Origin: Diphasiastrum complanatum
Taxonomy: Eukaryota > Streptophyta > Lycopodiopsida > Lycopodiales > Lycopodiaceae
NCBI GenBank assembly: GCA_029204225.1
Contig: CM055103.1
Span: 45,718,611-45,782,610, forward strand
Direction of reading: 5' to 3'
Length of the DNA stretch: 64,000 nucleotides
Below are positions 1-11,386 of the stretch, piece by piece. The notes under the pieces are model-generated. The model saw only the letters and a program-made list of their open reading frames with translations. It was not told where the DNA came from and searched no databases. The first letter of the stretch is position 1. Each line of letters opens with the position of its first letter. The translations under genes and the position numbers were made by a program.

Positions 1-965
1 AGCAGTACCATCTTCATTGGCTCGGAACCAGATGTTGGTTCTTCTCACTCTAGGCAGGATGTTGTTGAGACTCAGCCTAACCTTCCACGTGCACATGTTT
101 CAGTGACTCCACATGGTAGGCAAGAAACTCTTGCTGGTACATTCCAAGTAGAAGGGCGCATGTTGCGGTAGCTAGATTCTTTCACAGCAACGGCATTTCA
201 TTCAATGTCTCTCAATCTCCGTATTTTAAAGAGATGGTGCATGAGATTGCAAGATTTGGCCCTACATATAACCTTCCTAGCTACAAGGCATTGAGGACGA
301 AGCTTATGCAAGAGAAGTCAGCTTCCACTAGCCTTAGAGCCAATCAAAGAAGGGTGCCAAAAACATGGCATAACACTCATTGGAAATGGTTGGAGTGACA
401 CGAGGGCTAGATCGATCCAAGGTATTATTGGTTATTCAAGAGGGAAGTCATTCTTTGTGAGCTCAATTGATAACTCGGAGGGAGGTAAGATTGCCGAGAG
501 ACTAGCTGCTCTGTGGAGTGAGGCTACTGAGTACATTGGGCCTTCCAACGTTATTCAATTTGATGCAGATGAAGAGAATGCCAATAGGGCAGCAGGAGCT
601 ATCATTGAGGCACGCTATTCTCACGTTTGTTTTAGCCCTTGCATAGCCCATTGTCTAAACAATCTCTTGAAAGACATTGGAAAACTATCTTACAATTCAT
701 CTGCCATTGAGATGGGGAGAGAGGTGGTGACATTCATGACCCGACACCATTACATTCTTGCCATATCTGCTGCGAAAGACCGTTTGCCTATAATTTCATC
801 ATGCTCGAGCGACTTGACAAGGAGAAGAACACATTGCGACAACTTGTGGTTGGTGATGAGTGGATTCGTTGTCCACCACAGTCTCGTTCGAGTGCAAATA
901 CACAAACTTCGAAGACCTCTTATGTTCGTAAACTTGTTGCTTACCTCTTAGACTCTAAAGTCTAG
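1..965 (+). pseudogene. hAT-superfamily transposase relic (DUF659 type), 5' end outside window
   Basis: Three reading frames must be joined to follow one protein. Bases 1-170 give a linker. Bases about 156-375 (frame 3) give VARFFHSNGISFN and SPYFKEM, the block that opens the plant DUF659 hAT domain. Bases 376-775 (frame 1) give IGNGWSDTRARSI, then SSIDNSEGG and SPCIAHCLNNLLKDIGK, the catalytic-core region with the conserved C-A-H-C-L-N. Bases about 780-965 (frame 3) give MLERLDKEKNTLRQLVV before a stop. The usual T-D-N around the second catalytic Asp reads DADEEN. Two frameshifts, the absent BED finger (left of the window) and the missing C-terminal dimerisation domain make it inactive. The family is clear; the exact lineage is not. 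Confidence 0.85.
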
Positions 966-1667
966 CTCACGACTCTTTGAAGTTTGTTGTCTCCAATAAA
1001 AAATCACAATTGTAGATAAAGCTTGTGGAATGTAAAGAGTAAAATAGCCTCATTCATGATTCGCGTGCATTGTGCACCTTTTAATAACAAAGTTAAAGGT
1101 TAGCAAAACTGGCATATTTGTGCATCTAATGTCACTGATGTGAATAAAGGGAGACTACATTTGGTGGAGTCATAAAGCAAAAAACATCTCAAAATGACTC
1201 AAGGCACATTCTTGAATTGTAGTATGTTAGCTTGGTGTTGCCATTCACCTAGCTCAAAGTTTCACGTTTCAAGCTTGAAACATTCCATACAAAGTTATTT
1301 GGAAACATGTTTTGTATGCTCCAAACGATATGAAAGTTTTATTGAATGTTCTACAACGGAAGTGCAAACAGATGTTGCATTTGGAGCATTGAAACATTTC
1401 CCACATTTAATTTGGAATGTGGACATTCTAACCGTGAAAGGAATCATTAAAGATTTCAATGGGAAAAATAACATAAACAACAACTAAGCTCAAGGTTTTT
1501 GTTAATAAATGAGCGAGTTTTGCTACGACTTACCTATTTCCATCATTTGTTGCTTCATCATATTGAGGCTACAAATCGAAGATATAAAGCTTGCAAGGCG
1601 TTTATCTAGCTTGCCTTTAGGAGCTTTATTGACTGCAAGTTCTTTTCCTTTCAGTTAATCCAGATCA

Positions 1668-1709
<42 letters not shown>

Positions 1710-2146
1710 CATGGAAGCACTAGATAATAATCACACTGCAAAGCTAGGAAAAATGCAATTTTATGTGATGCAAAGTAGTCAATATGTCATCATGTTTGAC
1801 ATGAGAGGAGAGAAAGGGCTCAATAACATTTTGTGCTAGGATGGCCATATCCACTGAAAAGTTATTCTCAATCATGATATTGAGATCAATAAGGGAAGAT
1901 CCATATGATCTATTATAAAATAAAATTGTACGAAAATCAACTCATAGCTTGATTCATAAAATCCTTTCATGAGTTCATCAAGACATAAGTGAACATTATA
2001 CCTTTCTCTACAAATGTGCTTAAATTAGAAAATGACAAAAAGAAGCAAATTGAATCCTCCAATGATGTACAACAAAAAGATCGATTAAAGTTGAAACCTT
2101 TGAAGTATTGTGTCTATAGCTCCAAAGTGCATGTTATTAACTTGAG
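966..2146. other. No recognisable gene; decayed AT-rich spacer
   Basis: No coding run with a recognisable motif on either strand. The open frame at 1194-1487 has no family signature. It contains the TC microsatellite at 1671-1706. Confidence 0.5.
1671..1706. repeat. (TC)18 microsatellite
   Basis: Uninterrupted TC dinucleotides over 36 bases. Much longer TC/CT tracts inside LTRs at 39.5 and 49.7 kb suggest this one may also come from a decayed LTR; no LTR boundary is visible here. Confidence 0.95.
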
Positions 2147-2276
2147 TTAACCTTTTGCAGGCTTCAATTCTGAAAGACCCCACTTGGTGTATAATTTGGT
2201 AGAAATCAGATTGACTCTGGACCCTCCATCTGTCACAGCTGCCTCACGATCAAAATGCTTATGTTGAATTGGCAAG
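2147..2276 (-). pseudogene. Retropepsin-like relic of an LTR element
   Basis: The minus strand reads DREAAVTDGGSRVNLIS followed by KLYTKWGLSELKP before a stop. This resembles the D-G-G-S-x-V-N-I-I aspartic protease block of plant gypsy-like elements, where D-G-G-S stands in for the usual D-S/T-G. The frame is about 40 residues and nothing of RT follows it. Identification rests on one short block, so confidence is modest. Confidence 0.4.
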
Positions 2277-2904
2277 GTGATATTCTATTGTTCACTTTCT
2301 CAGGAGGCCCCTACATTGAGCACTTCATTTGACTTTTCATGGTTCCCATTGGATCTTGGTCTCAAAACGCATTCGTGCCTTTAACTATGGTTGTTATGGA
2401 CATGCATGTCCATACTATGTTGCCTTTACAAAGAGGTTACTTAGAGACATCATGTGCTAGCCTAGGGCCTTGATATTTGTTCATAAGCTAGAATCAAGAA
2501 CCTAATAAGAGGGTGCACCATTTTCCCTCTAGTTTTACATATCGCTTGTGCCTCCCTAGATTTGGCACATTAGGGTTATTCATATTCCTCCTACTGATGT
2601 ACCTCCTTGATGCTACTTCACCTATGGTCTTGTTTTTCTATTATTCTCACATTGAGGGCAATGTTTTCAATGGGGAAGATTTATGGACTACTTGGTCCAT
2701 AGACAACATCTTTCATAGGGCGTATTGCCAATCTATGCTTCGTTGATGCTAAAATCTGTGATTCAGTTCATAACTCCTCTGAATCTTGATATTTCTTACC
2801 TTAGACAAGTTCATAGAACTTTCAAACTCGCCCATTAGAGTTTTTGATCACAAGATCTTGCTAGTCAAAGTTAGTGGTTTGATAGTAACTTTATCATCCC
2901 AAAG

Positions 2905-3440
2905 TGATTTTTTGGCATAGAGGACTGGGACATTTGAACTTCAGCCCTTGAGATTACTTCGTAAACTCAAGATGGTGATAAGTTTACCTGGCTTGGATGA
3001 TAAGGAGAACCTCTATAATTGGGGGTGTATTTGGAAAGTCATTTGGAGAGAATCTCAACAAGGAGCAACTAGGGCAAAGTGGATGCTTGAATTGATGCAT
3101 TCTAGCAAGCCAATGAAGACAATGTCTATTGGTAAAGCCTTTTAGTTCACGGCTTTTATTGATGACTATTCAAGAAAGACATGGATCTACATGATCAAGA
3201 AGAAATCAAAGGCATTTTGATGACTCAAAAACTTCAAAACATTTGTGGGAAACCAATCAAATGCCGAGATTAAGGTGCTAAGATTTGATCGTGGTGATGA
3301 GCATCAATCGGCCTCTTTTAGAAACATGAAAATAAACAACAATTTGTATGGAGGCCAATACACCTCATCAAAATGGTGTAGTGAAAAGAAAGAATCGTAC
3401 AATGCATGTCCTCCAAATTCCAACACATAGGGAGTTGGGG
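2905..3440 (+). pseudogene. Ty1/copia relic: GAG-pre-integrase and integrase
   Basis: Begins with FWHRGLGHLNFS, the LWHRRLGH block of the copia GAG-pre-integrase domain, then continues after a frameshift through KMVISLPGL. The integrase core follows: FIDDYSRKTWIYMIKKKSKAF, LRFDRGDEH (normally LRSDNGGEY) and, after another frameshift near 3360, TPHQNGVVKRKNRTMH, in which the catalytic Glu (normally V-E-R-K-N) is Lys. Several stops and frame changes occur. No RT follows, so the element is truncated at about 3440. It lies on the opposite strand to the two copia elements just downstream. Confidence 0.8.
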
Positions 3441-3806
3441 GCTCAAAGAACGGGAGCACCCTCGAAGTGTCATCCATACCAAACAAGTATCAAGTTTTGA
3501 AATTGTAATGGAAATAACTCTTCGATGGCTATAGGTGACTCATGTGACTTTATTCATGATGGAGACATTTGGTTCTTCATGGAGACACATGAGAGTCAAG
3601 ATACGGTCTACCATCCTTGTTACACTCCACTTGAGAATCCATACATCATGACAAGACCATATCAATAGGTGGTAGGGCTTAGGTGCAGTGGCATACCTCT
3701 TTCACGATATGACTAGTACTCTCTGTGGTTGGACGGGATGCTTTGGCCCGATATATCTAGGTTCGTTTAGTGGGACATCACCTTGATCTAGAGATCAATT
3801 GTACAA
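3441..3806. other. Spacer, no supported feature
   Basis: Sequence between the plus-strand integrase relic and the LTR at 3807. No recognisable coding or repeat motif beyond possible decayed copia sequence. Confidence 0.4.
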
Positions 3807-4197
3807 TGATAAATTGCAAGACCTAGCTATGGAGTATCTTAACTGCAATACTAGATCAACCATGAAAGCTTGAGAAACTTAGCTATGGAAAACATCAAAC
3901 ACAAGGGAAATTGCTTAAGCACCTCACAACACCAAATCTTAGAAGAGAGAATGAATTGCTAGAGAGAGAGAGAGAGAGAGTGGGGGGGCATGGGTCCTCC
4001 AAGTCCTCTCATGTACATGCATGGAATGTATAGGTATCAATTACATGTGAACTACTTGACCAGGTGGGCAACTTGCACTAACTTGGTTAACTTACAAATA
4101 GGGGGTATTTACAATTAAGATTTCCCATAAGCAATGCACAACCTAAAATAACAATAGTACTTAGCTATAGGGGTAAAATAGGCATAACTCTTCAACA
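3807..4197 (-). repeat. 3' LTR of an old copia element (same family as 10988-16174)
   Basis: On the plus strand it starts TGATAAATTGCAAGACCTAG and ends CTCTTCAACA. It aligns end to end with the young LTRs at 10988 and 15789 but is clearly diverged (CTAGCTATGGAGTATC is shared near its start). It is followed at 4198 by a C-run matching the polypurine tract of the young copy on the minus strand. A short GA tract at about 3962-3980 and a G7 run lie inside. The TG...CA ends are intact. The matching 5' LTR is not seen, so the element is truncated on its other side. Confidence 0.8.
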
Positions 4198-5480
4198 CCC
4201 CCCCTTAATGGCAAATTTATTTAAGCTAACACCTAACAATGTTCTGAACTTCTCAAACTTATCTTTACTAAGTGGTTCAGTAAAGATACCAACAATCTGA
4301 TTGTTGGTGTTGCAATATATTAGCTCAATCTCTCCGTTGTGCAGTTTCTCTCGTATAAAGTGCTGGTCCACCTCTATATGTTTTGTCTGTGCATGGTAGA
4401 TTGGATTACTTGCAACCTGAATGCAAGTTTGGTTATCACAATGTAACAATGTAGGTCCTACTCGAGCAATTTGCATATCATCAAGTAGGTGTCGTAACCA
4501 AGTAGCTTCACAGGCGGTCCTCGTGATCGCCCTATACTTAGCTTCTGTAGATGATAACGTGATAGTGGGCTGCTTCTTGCTGCACCAAGCCCCTGAACCT
4601 AGGCTAAAGCATGTCATCAATCTCCGATCGTCTTTCTTACCTGCCAATCTAAATAACCCTCCAACTGAAGATCAATCAATTATCCGATCCCATAGGTCAT
4701 CGTCCCTCTAACATATCGTAGGATCCGATTGGCTGCCCTTCCAATGTGATTTAGTAGATTTACTCATGAATTGACTCGCAATCCCAACTGCATCTGGCTT
4801 GGTGGTTGTTAAGGTAAATCAAGCTTCCCAGTAATTGATGGTCGAGAGTCTCATCTACAAATGAAGAAGCATCATCCTTTGATGGCTTGTTGCTTGCATC
4901 CATTGGTATGCTAATTGGCTTGCTTTCTTGCATATTAAATTTTTTCAATATTTTCACTGCATACTTTGCCTAAGAGATAAAATGACCACTTCTCTTTCCA
5001 AACCTGAACTCCTAGGCAATAGTGCAGCAAACCCAAATCTTTCATCTCAAACTCACAAGAAAGATTTTTCTTAACACAAGCAATAAGTTTCTTATTGCTT
5101 CCTATGATGAGTACGTCATCCACATAGAGCACGACAACAACAAAATCTTCTCCTTCCTTGAAGAAATACAAATTGCAATCAAACTTACTCTTTTCAAACC
5201 CTTGCTTTGCAAAGTGCTCATCAATTCAGCTATACCAAGCCCTTGGTGCCCGCTTGAGTCCATACAAAGCTTTTCAAAGCCTACAAATCAGATGCTCTTT
5301 GTCTGTTATCTCAAACCCCTACGGTTGCTTCATATAAACCTCTTACTGAAGTTGCCCACTGAGAAAGGCACTCTTGACATCCATTTGATGGACATCTCAA
5401 TCAAGTACGAGGCACTCTTTACATCCCAATCACTTCATTCTTCTATCCTCATAGACCCACTACTTAGTCCTGCGGTGACA
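4198..5480 (-). pseudogene. Ty1/copia pol relic: reverse transcriptase and RNase H
   Basis: Reading down the minus strand from about 5420: VHQMDVKSAFLSGQL, then KALYGLKRAPRAWYS and LYFFKEGEDFVVVVLYVDDV with the catalytic YVDD intact (about 5130), FEMKDLGLLHYCLGVQVW, then RNase H with KKQPTITLSSTEAKYRA, CDNQTCIQVASNPIYHAQTK and EVDQHFIREKLHNGEIELIY to the C-terminus near 4192. At least four stops or frameshifts are present, including TAG and TGA in the RT block. The protein is close to the young copia at 11.4-15.4 kb, and the LTR at 3807-4197 is its 3' LTR. Everything upstream of the middle of RT (integrase, protease, gag) is missing. Confidence 0.9.
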
Positions 5481-5650
5481 TATGGTTTACATTGAATATA
5501 TTGGTAATCCTGATTACATTGTGATTATCTAGTCTAGTAGAACATTCTTGTTTATTTAACTTGCTTGATCATGTCGTTTATGCTTAGGTCTATTTAGCTC
5601 ATTAATTTATTACTTCATTTATTCCTTTAAAAACATTTTATATGCTCCCT

Positions 5651-6071
5651 TGTTATGTCACATACTTGAAATGTACCTTTTGGTCTAATGTACCCATTGG
5701 TATCCTAAAGACATTAATAAAGCTCTCTCTGTCCTCCATCGCCATCGCCCTCCATGATGGTGATTTGATCCCATCGCGCCCCCCCCCCCCGCCCCTCCTC
5801 CATGGCTCGCAAGACCAGGGGGAGCCCTTGCTCTCCCAACCCTCCACGCCCTCTTCCATCTCCCTCTTACCCCCCCCCCCCCCCCCCCCAACCCCCTCCT
5901 CCATCCCTCCTCCGCCCCACCTGTTGCTGCCCTCCATCCTTCCTCCTCCGCGCCACCTAGTGCTGCCCTACCTTTTTTAAACTCTGAGAGAATACAATGT
6001 TGCGCGGCGCAAATTAATATTGTGTGGCGCCAAAATACATCGTAAAATCGATCCAAACTTAAACCATAACA
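5651..6071 (-). repeat. 3' LTR of a second copia element, with long C tracts
   Basis: Plus-strand ends are TGTTATG and CATAACA, a 7-base inverted pair with the canonical TG...CA. The right end abuts GCTCCCTCCT (6072-6081), which is the polypurine tract of the minus-strand pol that follows. The LTR contains C12 (5779-5790) and C20 (5870-5889) in a C/T-rich block that encodes low-complexity frames on both strands; I do not consider those frames genes. The 5' partner LTR was not found. Confidence 0.7.
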
Positions 6072-7259
6072 GCTCCCTCCTAGTTTGGTCAATTTTGCAT
6101 ACTCCAAGCTTCTTCCTATGATGATAAAACAATTTTGCATGGAGTGGCTTTGTAAGAATATCCGCAACCATGTTACTTGAGTCAATGAAGATAGGAGAGA
6201 TAATCTTCTTCATGACTAGATCTCTCAAATGATGATAAGTTTGGTCCTCCCATGAAATACGGCGTCTTTTGAAAGTATAATAGCAGAAGTGTTGTCAATA
6301 AATAAAGAACTCGGGCCTTCATTTAGTTGATGTAGATGTTCAAGCATGAATCACAGCCAAACTATTTCATTAGAAACTCTTGAGACTGCGATGTATTCCG
6401 CCTTGCGAGAGGATTGAGCAACGAAAGATTGCTTCTTGCATATCCATGTGATGGCTACCCCTGAAAGTATACTACATCCTCCTGTAATGCTTTTATAATC
6501 ATCCACATTAGAAGCCCAACTGGCATCACTGTATGAAGCAAGTGATGGACCATCTTGCTTTGAGAAAACAAGTCCATAATCGGAAGTAGCTTTTAAATAT
6601 TGCAAAACATATTTAGCATGCTTCCAATGAATAACACCAGGGTTAGTAGCAAATTGACTAAGAGTATGAACTGCATATTCAACATCAGGCCGCATCCAAG
6701 TAGTGAGATACATTAAAGATCCAATCAAGTTGTGATAAGGAATCTTGGACATTTCTTCATGTTCCTCTTTAGTCTTCGCTCCATCTCCCTTGGATAATTT
6801 TACTCCAGGTAGCATGGGAATGTCTATGCCTTTGCTCTTTGCCTTTGCACTCCAGCATATTGTAGTCCTTCAAGATCTTCAAAATATAATGTTGTTGATA
6901 AAATATAGTGCCTTTTACCCTGTCATGGTGAATTTAAATTCCAAGGCAAAACTTTGCCTCTCCAAGGTCCGAAACATCAAAGATAGAGCCAATTAACTTC
7001 TTACAATGATTGATGAAAGGAGTGGAATTTCCTATCAGTAATGAATCATCAACATAGATTGTCAACAACACATAATACTCATTCACCCTTTTGAAATAAA
7101 CATTACCATCAGGAATGAATGGTATGAACCCCAATGCTCTTAGGACTTGATCTATCTTTTCATTCCATTGCCTAGTGGATTGCTTTAAGCCATATATACT
7201 TTCTAAAAGCAAGCAAACCCAACTAGGATGATGTCTACTCACATAGCCTAATTGCTGCT
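6072..7259 (-). pseudogene. Ty1/copia pol relic: reverse transcriptase and RNase H
   Basis: From 7259 downwards: LLLESIYGLKQSTRQWNEKI, then TIYVDDSLLIG (catalytic YVDD intact, near 7045), SDLGEAKFCLGI, a frameshift, SKIPYHNLIGSLMYL, YAVHTLSQFATNPG, SYSDASWASNVDDYKS, CKKQSFVAQSSRKAEYIAVS and, in another frame, NMVADILTKPLHAKLF. This is the copia RT to RNase H order, with frame changes near 6930, 6350 and 6230. The 5' part ends abruptly at the gypsy LTR beginning at 7260, which shows the gypsy inserted here. No continuation of the RT domain is seen beyond the other end of the gypsy at 17169. Confidence 0.88.
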
Positions 7260-7724
7260 TCTCAGACTCCAAATCTGAAACTTCACTTATATACTAGCTT
7301 ATCCCGTGCGCAACAATCAGCATTGTCGATCCTTGTCGATTTCCTTGCATGTACAAACATCAGAGCACACGAAACATGGTGGAGCTGGCTTCCTTGTCTC
7401 CTCCCAACCTTTGCTGCATAGATTATGATCAGGAATGCGTCTCTCTAGGCTCACTTATGCACATTCCTCAAGCACCCCTTAACCCTAGACTTTCCTAACG
7501 TCGACACATGGCCAATTCCATGCACAGTCGACACTTGCCACTTGGTAGTACCCTGACACATAGGCAAGTGAGTGGGCTGACATGTGTCACTTGTACACTG
7601 GACCAAGTGTCCCAGTGAGCATGTGACATGTGTCATGTTTGACCGGTCAACCCTGACATCTGTCACTCATTCACTGGACCAAGTGTCCCAATGAGCATAT
7701 GACACGTGTCTCGTTGACTAGTCA
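7260..7724 (-). repeat. Gypsy 3' LTR (left copy)
   Basis: Matches 16702-17168 over its whole length with roughly 30 differences by eye. Its first two bases are TC where the partner has TG. It ends GTTGACTAGTCA; on the minus strand it is preceded by the purine-rich AGTAAGAGAG, a likely polypurine tract. It contains two partial copies of a roughly 75-bp internal repeat built around GACATGTGTC and GGACCAAGTGTCCC. Confidence 0.8.
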
Positions 7725-10700
7725 ACTCTCTTACTATTTAGAAGGTCAGTCTAGCCACTCCTAATAAATGACCCAGTACCCCATGCCAATTCTAAGCACG
7801 ACTCTTTGAGGTCCAATGCCAACTAATTATAGTTTATTTACAATTTACTTACAAAGGTCACCACAGGCCTTAGCCATTTCAGTAATTACAATAATTACAA
7901 AGCGCACATGTGTCTCTAAAAACTGTAAATAACCGGGACAGGGAGTAAAGGCTCTAACATCCCTTCCCACTTAAAAAAGACATCGTCCGCGATGACCAAA
8001 CTAGGGTACTGTGCACGCAAACTGTTCGCGGTCTCCCAGGCAGCATCTGCAAGAGGTCTTCCATGCCAAAGCAACTAAATATATCAAAGATCAAGCGGTT
8101 ACACAGACGTTTCTCCGGCCTATTCAATATCCTTTTTGGCTCATGGATCTCCTCTACACCTAATCAAGCCTCCTACGATAACCAACATCCCATACTACTG
8201 GCGATCGCACTTAGTGCTCCCTAGCACCACGATTGCTGGTCTTAAGTTTTTTTTCAACTAACTCAAGCATTTCACCCATTGAGTTAGACATCAGCTGTAC
8301 TAGGCACTTTGAGGAATTCCGACCATAACAAGACTAGTAGGCCTAAAACCATATTGGGCCACCAAAAGTTACATAGGATCATCTCATAGGTCCAATCCAC
8401 ACCAGGATGACTAGCACCAGTACTATCATGACATGAATGCAAAATTTCCCTACACAGCCCTTTACTAATTGCAATGGGGAGTTTGCCATTTCCTTGAACT
8501 ATACCATCTACCTTGGTATACTTCAGGCAAGTGTGAGCAAAGAGATCAGAGCTCTCCTTCTGAGACTACTTGGCCAAGATTTACCTCTCTCACAACCTCC
8601 TTACAATAAACAATGAGGATCCTCTTGCTAAATCTATCTGATCTCAGCAATTAGGTCATTCTCTATGACCACAAAAGACATCCGATACAATATACGAGAT
8701 AATGCATCAGCCACATGATTTTCGGCACCTTTCTTGTACCGAATTTCGATGTGAAATTCCTTCATCAATCTAGCCCACCTGGCTAATTGCAGAAATACAT
8801 AAAAATGTCATGGTCGGCGTATAGAAACCCGCACCACACAAATAATGCCTCCATACTTTCAAAGCATGGACAATGGCATACAACTCTTCTGAACAGGGTT
8901 GAGCTTCTCGCTCACAAAGGCCACTGGCCTACCCTCTTGCATCAGATTTGTCCCAACGATGACATCACTCGCATCCGTTATTATGACAAATGGTTTATGA
9001 GAGTCTACTATCTTGAATGTGACAAAGTCAGCCACAGCTTGTCTCAAAGCGTTGAAACTACACTGCTAAACTTTCGTCCACTCATTATTCTATAGCATAT
9101 TGGTCAATGGTGCAGCCATGTGTGAACAACCCTTCACACCTTGCAATAAAACCCAAACAATCCAAGAGAACCTCTCAATACGTCAAGTCTGTAGGTACAG
9201 GCCACGGAAGGAGAACAACTTTCCTTGGATTCGGTCTTATGCCTTCAACAACATGATAACATCCAAATACGCTATCTTTTATTATCATTAGCAAACAAGA
9301 TTTTATCCCTCAGGGTTGTCAAACAGTTCTAAGGTGAGTTTCATGCAACATGTCACCACAATTGTAAACCAAAACATCGTCCATAAATGGTCTGAGTACA
9401 TCGTTCATCAACATCATACATGTTATTGTGGCATTAGTCAATCAAAGGCATAACCAAAAAGTTACAGTGACTGAAACAAGTTCTGAAGGCAGCCTTATGC
9501 ACATGCACTTCACGAACTCAGAGTTAATGATTTCCATTTTTCAAACAACTTTGCTAAAACAGCAGCTCCGTATAATACCAGATCATCAATATGCGGAATA
9601 GGACATCGATGCTTGACAAACTCCTTGAACATTGGGCGTCCCATACCGTCCTTTGCCCCTGGGGAGTTCAAGCGTCGATAAGCCCACACACATATGCCAT
9701 GACCCGTATGTTGGTCTAGGTTCCTAGGTAAGTCAATTTGTTCTTGCCATATGTTACTTTTGGAACCAGCAGTAAACATATCAAACAAAAACAAAAGTAC
9801 ATATACTTACAACGAACCCCCACATACTAAGCTGCCATGATCAAAGGTCCTGGAGGCACATTGGGCTCACCTCAAAGTGAATAGATTCTACCATCGCACT
9901 AGAACTCGCACGCATGAGTACCCCAAGCGATGTAGAGTTTGGGATACCAACCTATTCCACATCAAAACACACCAAACACATTATCTTAATATCCAATTTC
10001 TTAACCTAACTTTGAATGGTTAAGGGCATACCCACAACCTTGAAACCTCCCCAAATTGTACCCTTTCCATCAGCCCTCACGACTGTGTACTAGTACATTG
10101 GATGCTCACAGTCAACCTTTCAATCAAAGTTAAGTACGTTATGAGAGGACCTAGCGTCAAATAGAACACACACATTCTTCCCACACAACTGTCCAGTCAT
10201 AACAATTAAGAAGTACCTGGAAATCGATACATGTGTTGCATCATTTTCAACAATTGTGACAAAAGAAATAACATCAACCTTACCTGATCATCGACACTTT
10301 CACAAGGTGAAGAGTACTTCCCTGGAGTTCATCCTGCTCCAACTCTTCAATAGCCATAGGTGCTCGTGCCTACTTCACTTACAAATTGCATGATGTCCGC
10401 ATTGGATTCCATGGACATTCCTTCCCCATGCATCCTACCAAGTAACCAAAGCAAAACTTTCTCATTTGGAACACTCTTGGTCATGCAGCAATAGCAACAA
10501 AGATTGTTGGCCCCTTCTGAACATCGGATTGCGCATACAATTGTTGTCCCTAGAAGCTACAACTACTTGTCGCACTGAAGGACGCTGACCTCTTTGAACA
10601 TTAGACCACCCATACAATCCTTTGTCCTCGGAAGCCCCTGCTCCTCCTTTCAGGTCACTTGAAACTTGCCTTTGCACAAATTGACTTTTAAACCTTTTGA

Positions 10701-10987
10701 GCCTCTTCTTATCCCAAGGCCAAAAACTACCTAAGTTCAACCTTATTACCGTGTTTCAAACATGGAGTTATCTGAAGTACTCCTTGGAGGCTACGAGTCT
10801 GCTTCCTTTACAACGAAAGGTTTTGAGACTTCCATGCAAGCCCTTCACAAAATGAAACACTTGAACAATCATACCGCTTCCGGTTCCTGTGAGGATCTTG
10901 GCGTCTTCAACTGTTCAAGGATTTGTTGAAATATGGCCTCCATACCTTAGCTGCCACTTCTTCAACCCTGGTAAATTTGGTGCTAGT
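7725..10987 (-). pseudogene. Ty3/gypsy pol relic: protease, RT, RNase H, C-terminal region
   Basis: Minus-strand blocks in the expected order from right to left. VCVLFDARSSHNVLN near 10130-10200 is the retropepsin block, with the D-S-G of the active site altered to D-A-R. YRRLN and HRCPIPHIDDLVLYGAAVL near 9550-9690 match the RYPIPRIDDLLDQL part of gypsy RT. KPFVIITDASDVIVGTNLMQ with EGRPVAFVSEKLNPVQK near 8880-9000 is the gypsy RNase H start. WHGRPLADAAWETANSLRAQ followed by YPSLVIADDVFF and GMLEP near 7950-8080 matches the C-terminal tail common in plant gypsy pol. Many stops are present and the RT catalytic Y-x-D-D is not readable. A possible gag C-terminus lies at 10462-10740. Confidence 0.75.
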
Positions 10988-11377
10988 TGACAAATTCCAA
11001 GGCCTAGCTATGGAGTATCATAACAGCATAGTAAGCACACTATGAAAGCTTCAGAAAACCAGCTATGGAGTAGAACACAAAAGCAAGAGAGAGAGGACTT
11101 TAAAGCTCACACAACATGAATGAATATTCAAAGTGTAGTAGGGCGTGGAAACCCCTCCAAAGTTTGGGCTACATATAGCATGTTATGTATAGAGGTGGTG
11201 TCTTGCTAATTCTAGCTCTAGAACCCACATGGGTCCTTAACCTACTTGATTTACTTGCCTAATTAGCACAAGTGGGGTGTACTATGTACATAAATGTTTT
11301 ACCCCCATGTCTTATGCACAACTTACAAGTTACAAGTATACAAGCCTTAAGGGGCAAAATAGGCATTTATTTCAACA
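10988..11377 (-). repeat. Young copia 3' LTR
   Basis: Plus-strand start TGACAAATTCCAAGGCC, end TTTATTTCAACA. It differs from 15789-16174 only by C/T at one site in each of two places and by four extra bases (TTTT-type insertion before ACCCCC near 11290). The minus strand carries GCTATATGTAG (about 11167-11177) as a possible TATA element, followed by a CTCTCTCTC run that resembles a plant pyrimidine patch. Confidence 0.93.
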
Positions 11378-11386
11378 CCCCCCCTC
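11378..11386 (-). promoter_or_regulatory. Copia polypurine tract
   Basis: On the minus strand GAGGGGGGG lies directly before the TGTTGAAATA start of the 3' LTR, the standard position for priming plus-strand DNA synthesis. Confidence 0.9.

Noticed and set aside
1194-1487. 97-codon plus-strand frame
   Set aside because: No motif, no codon-level support and surrounded by decayed sequence.
2340-2460. NYGCYGHACPYY as a zinc knuckle
   Set aside because: Spacing does not fit CX2CX4HX4C and the frame is short.
5642-6228. Overlapping proline-rich and glycine-rich frames on both strands
   Set aside because: Artefacts of the C/T-rich tracts inside a copia LTR.
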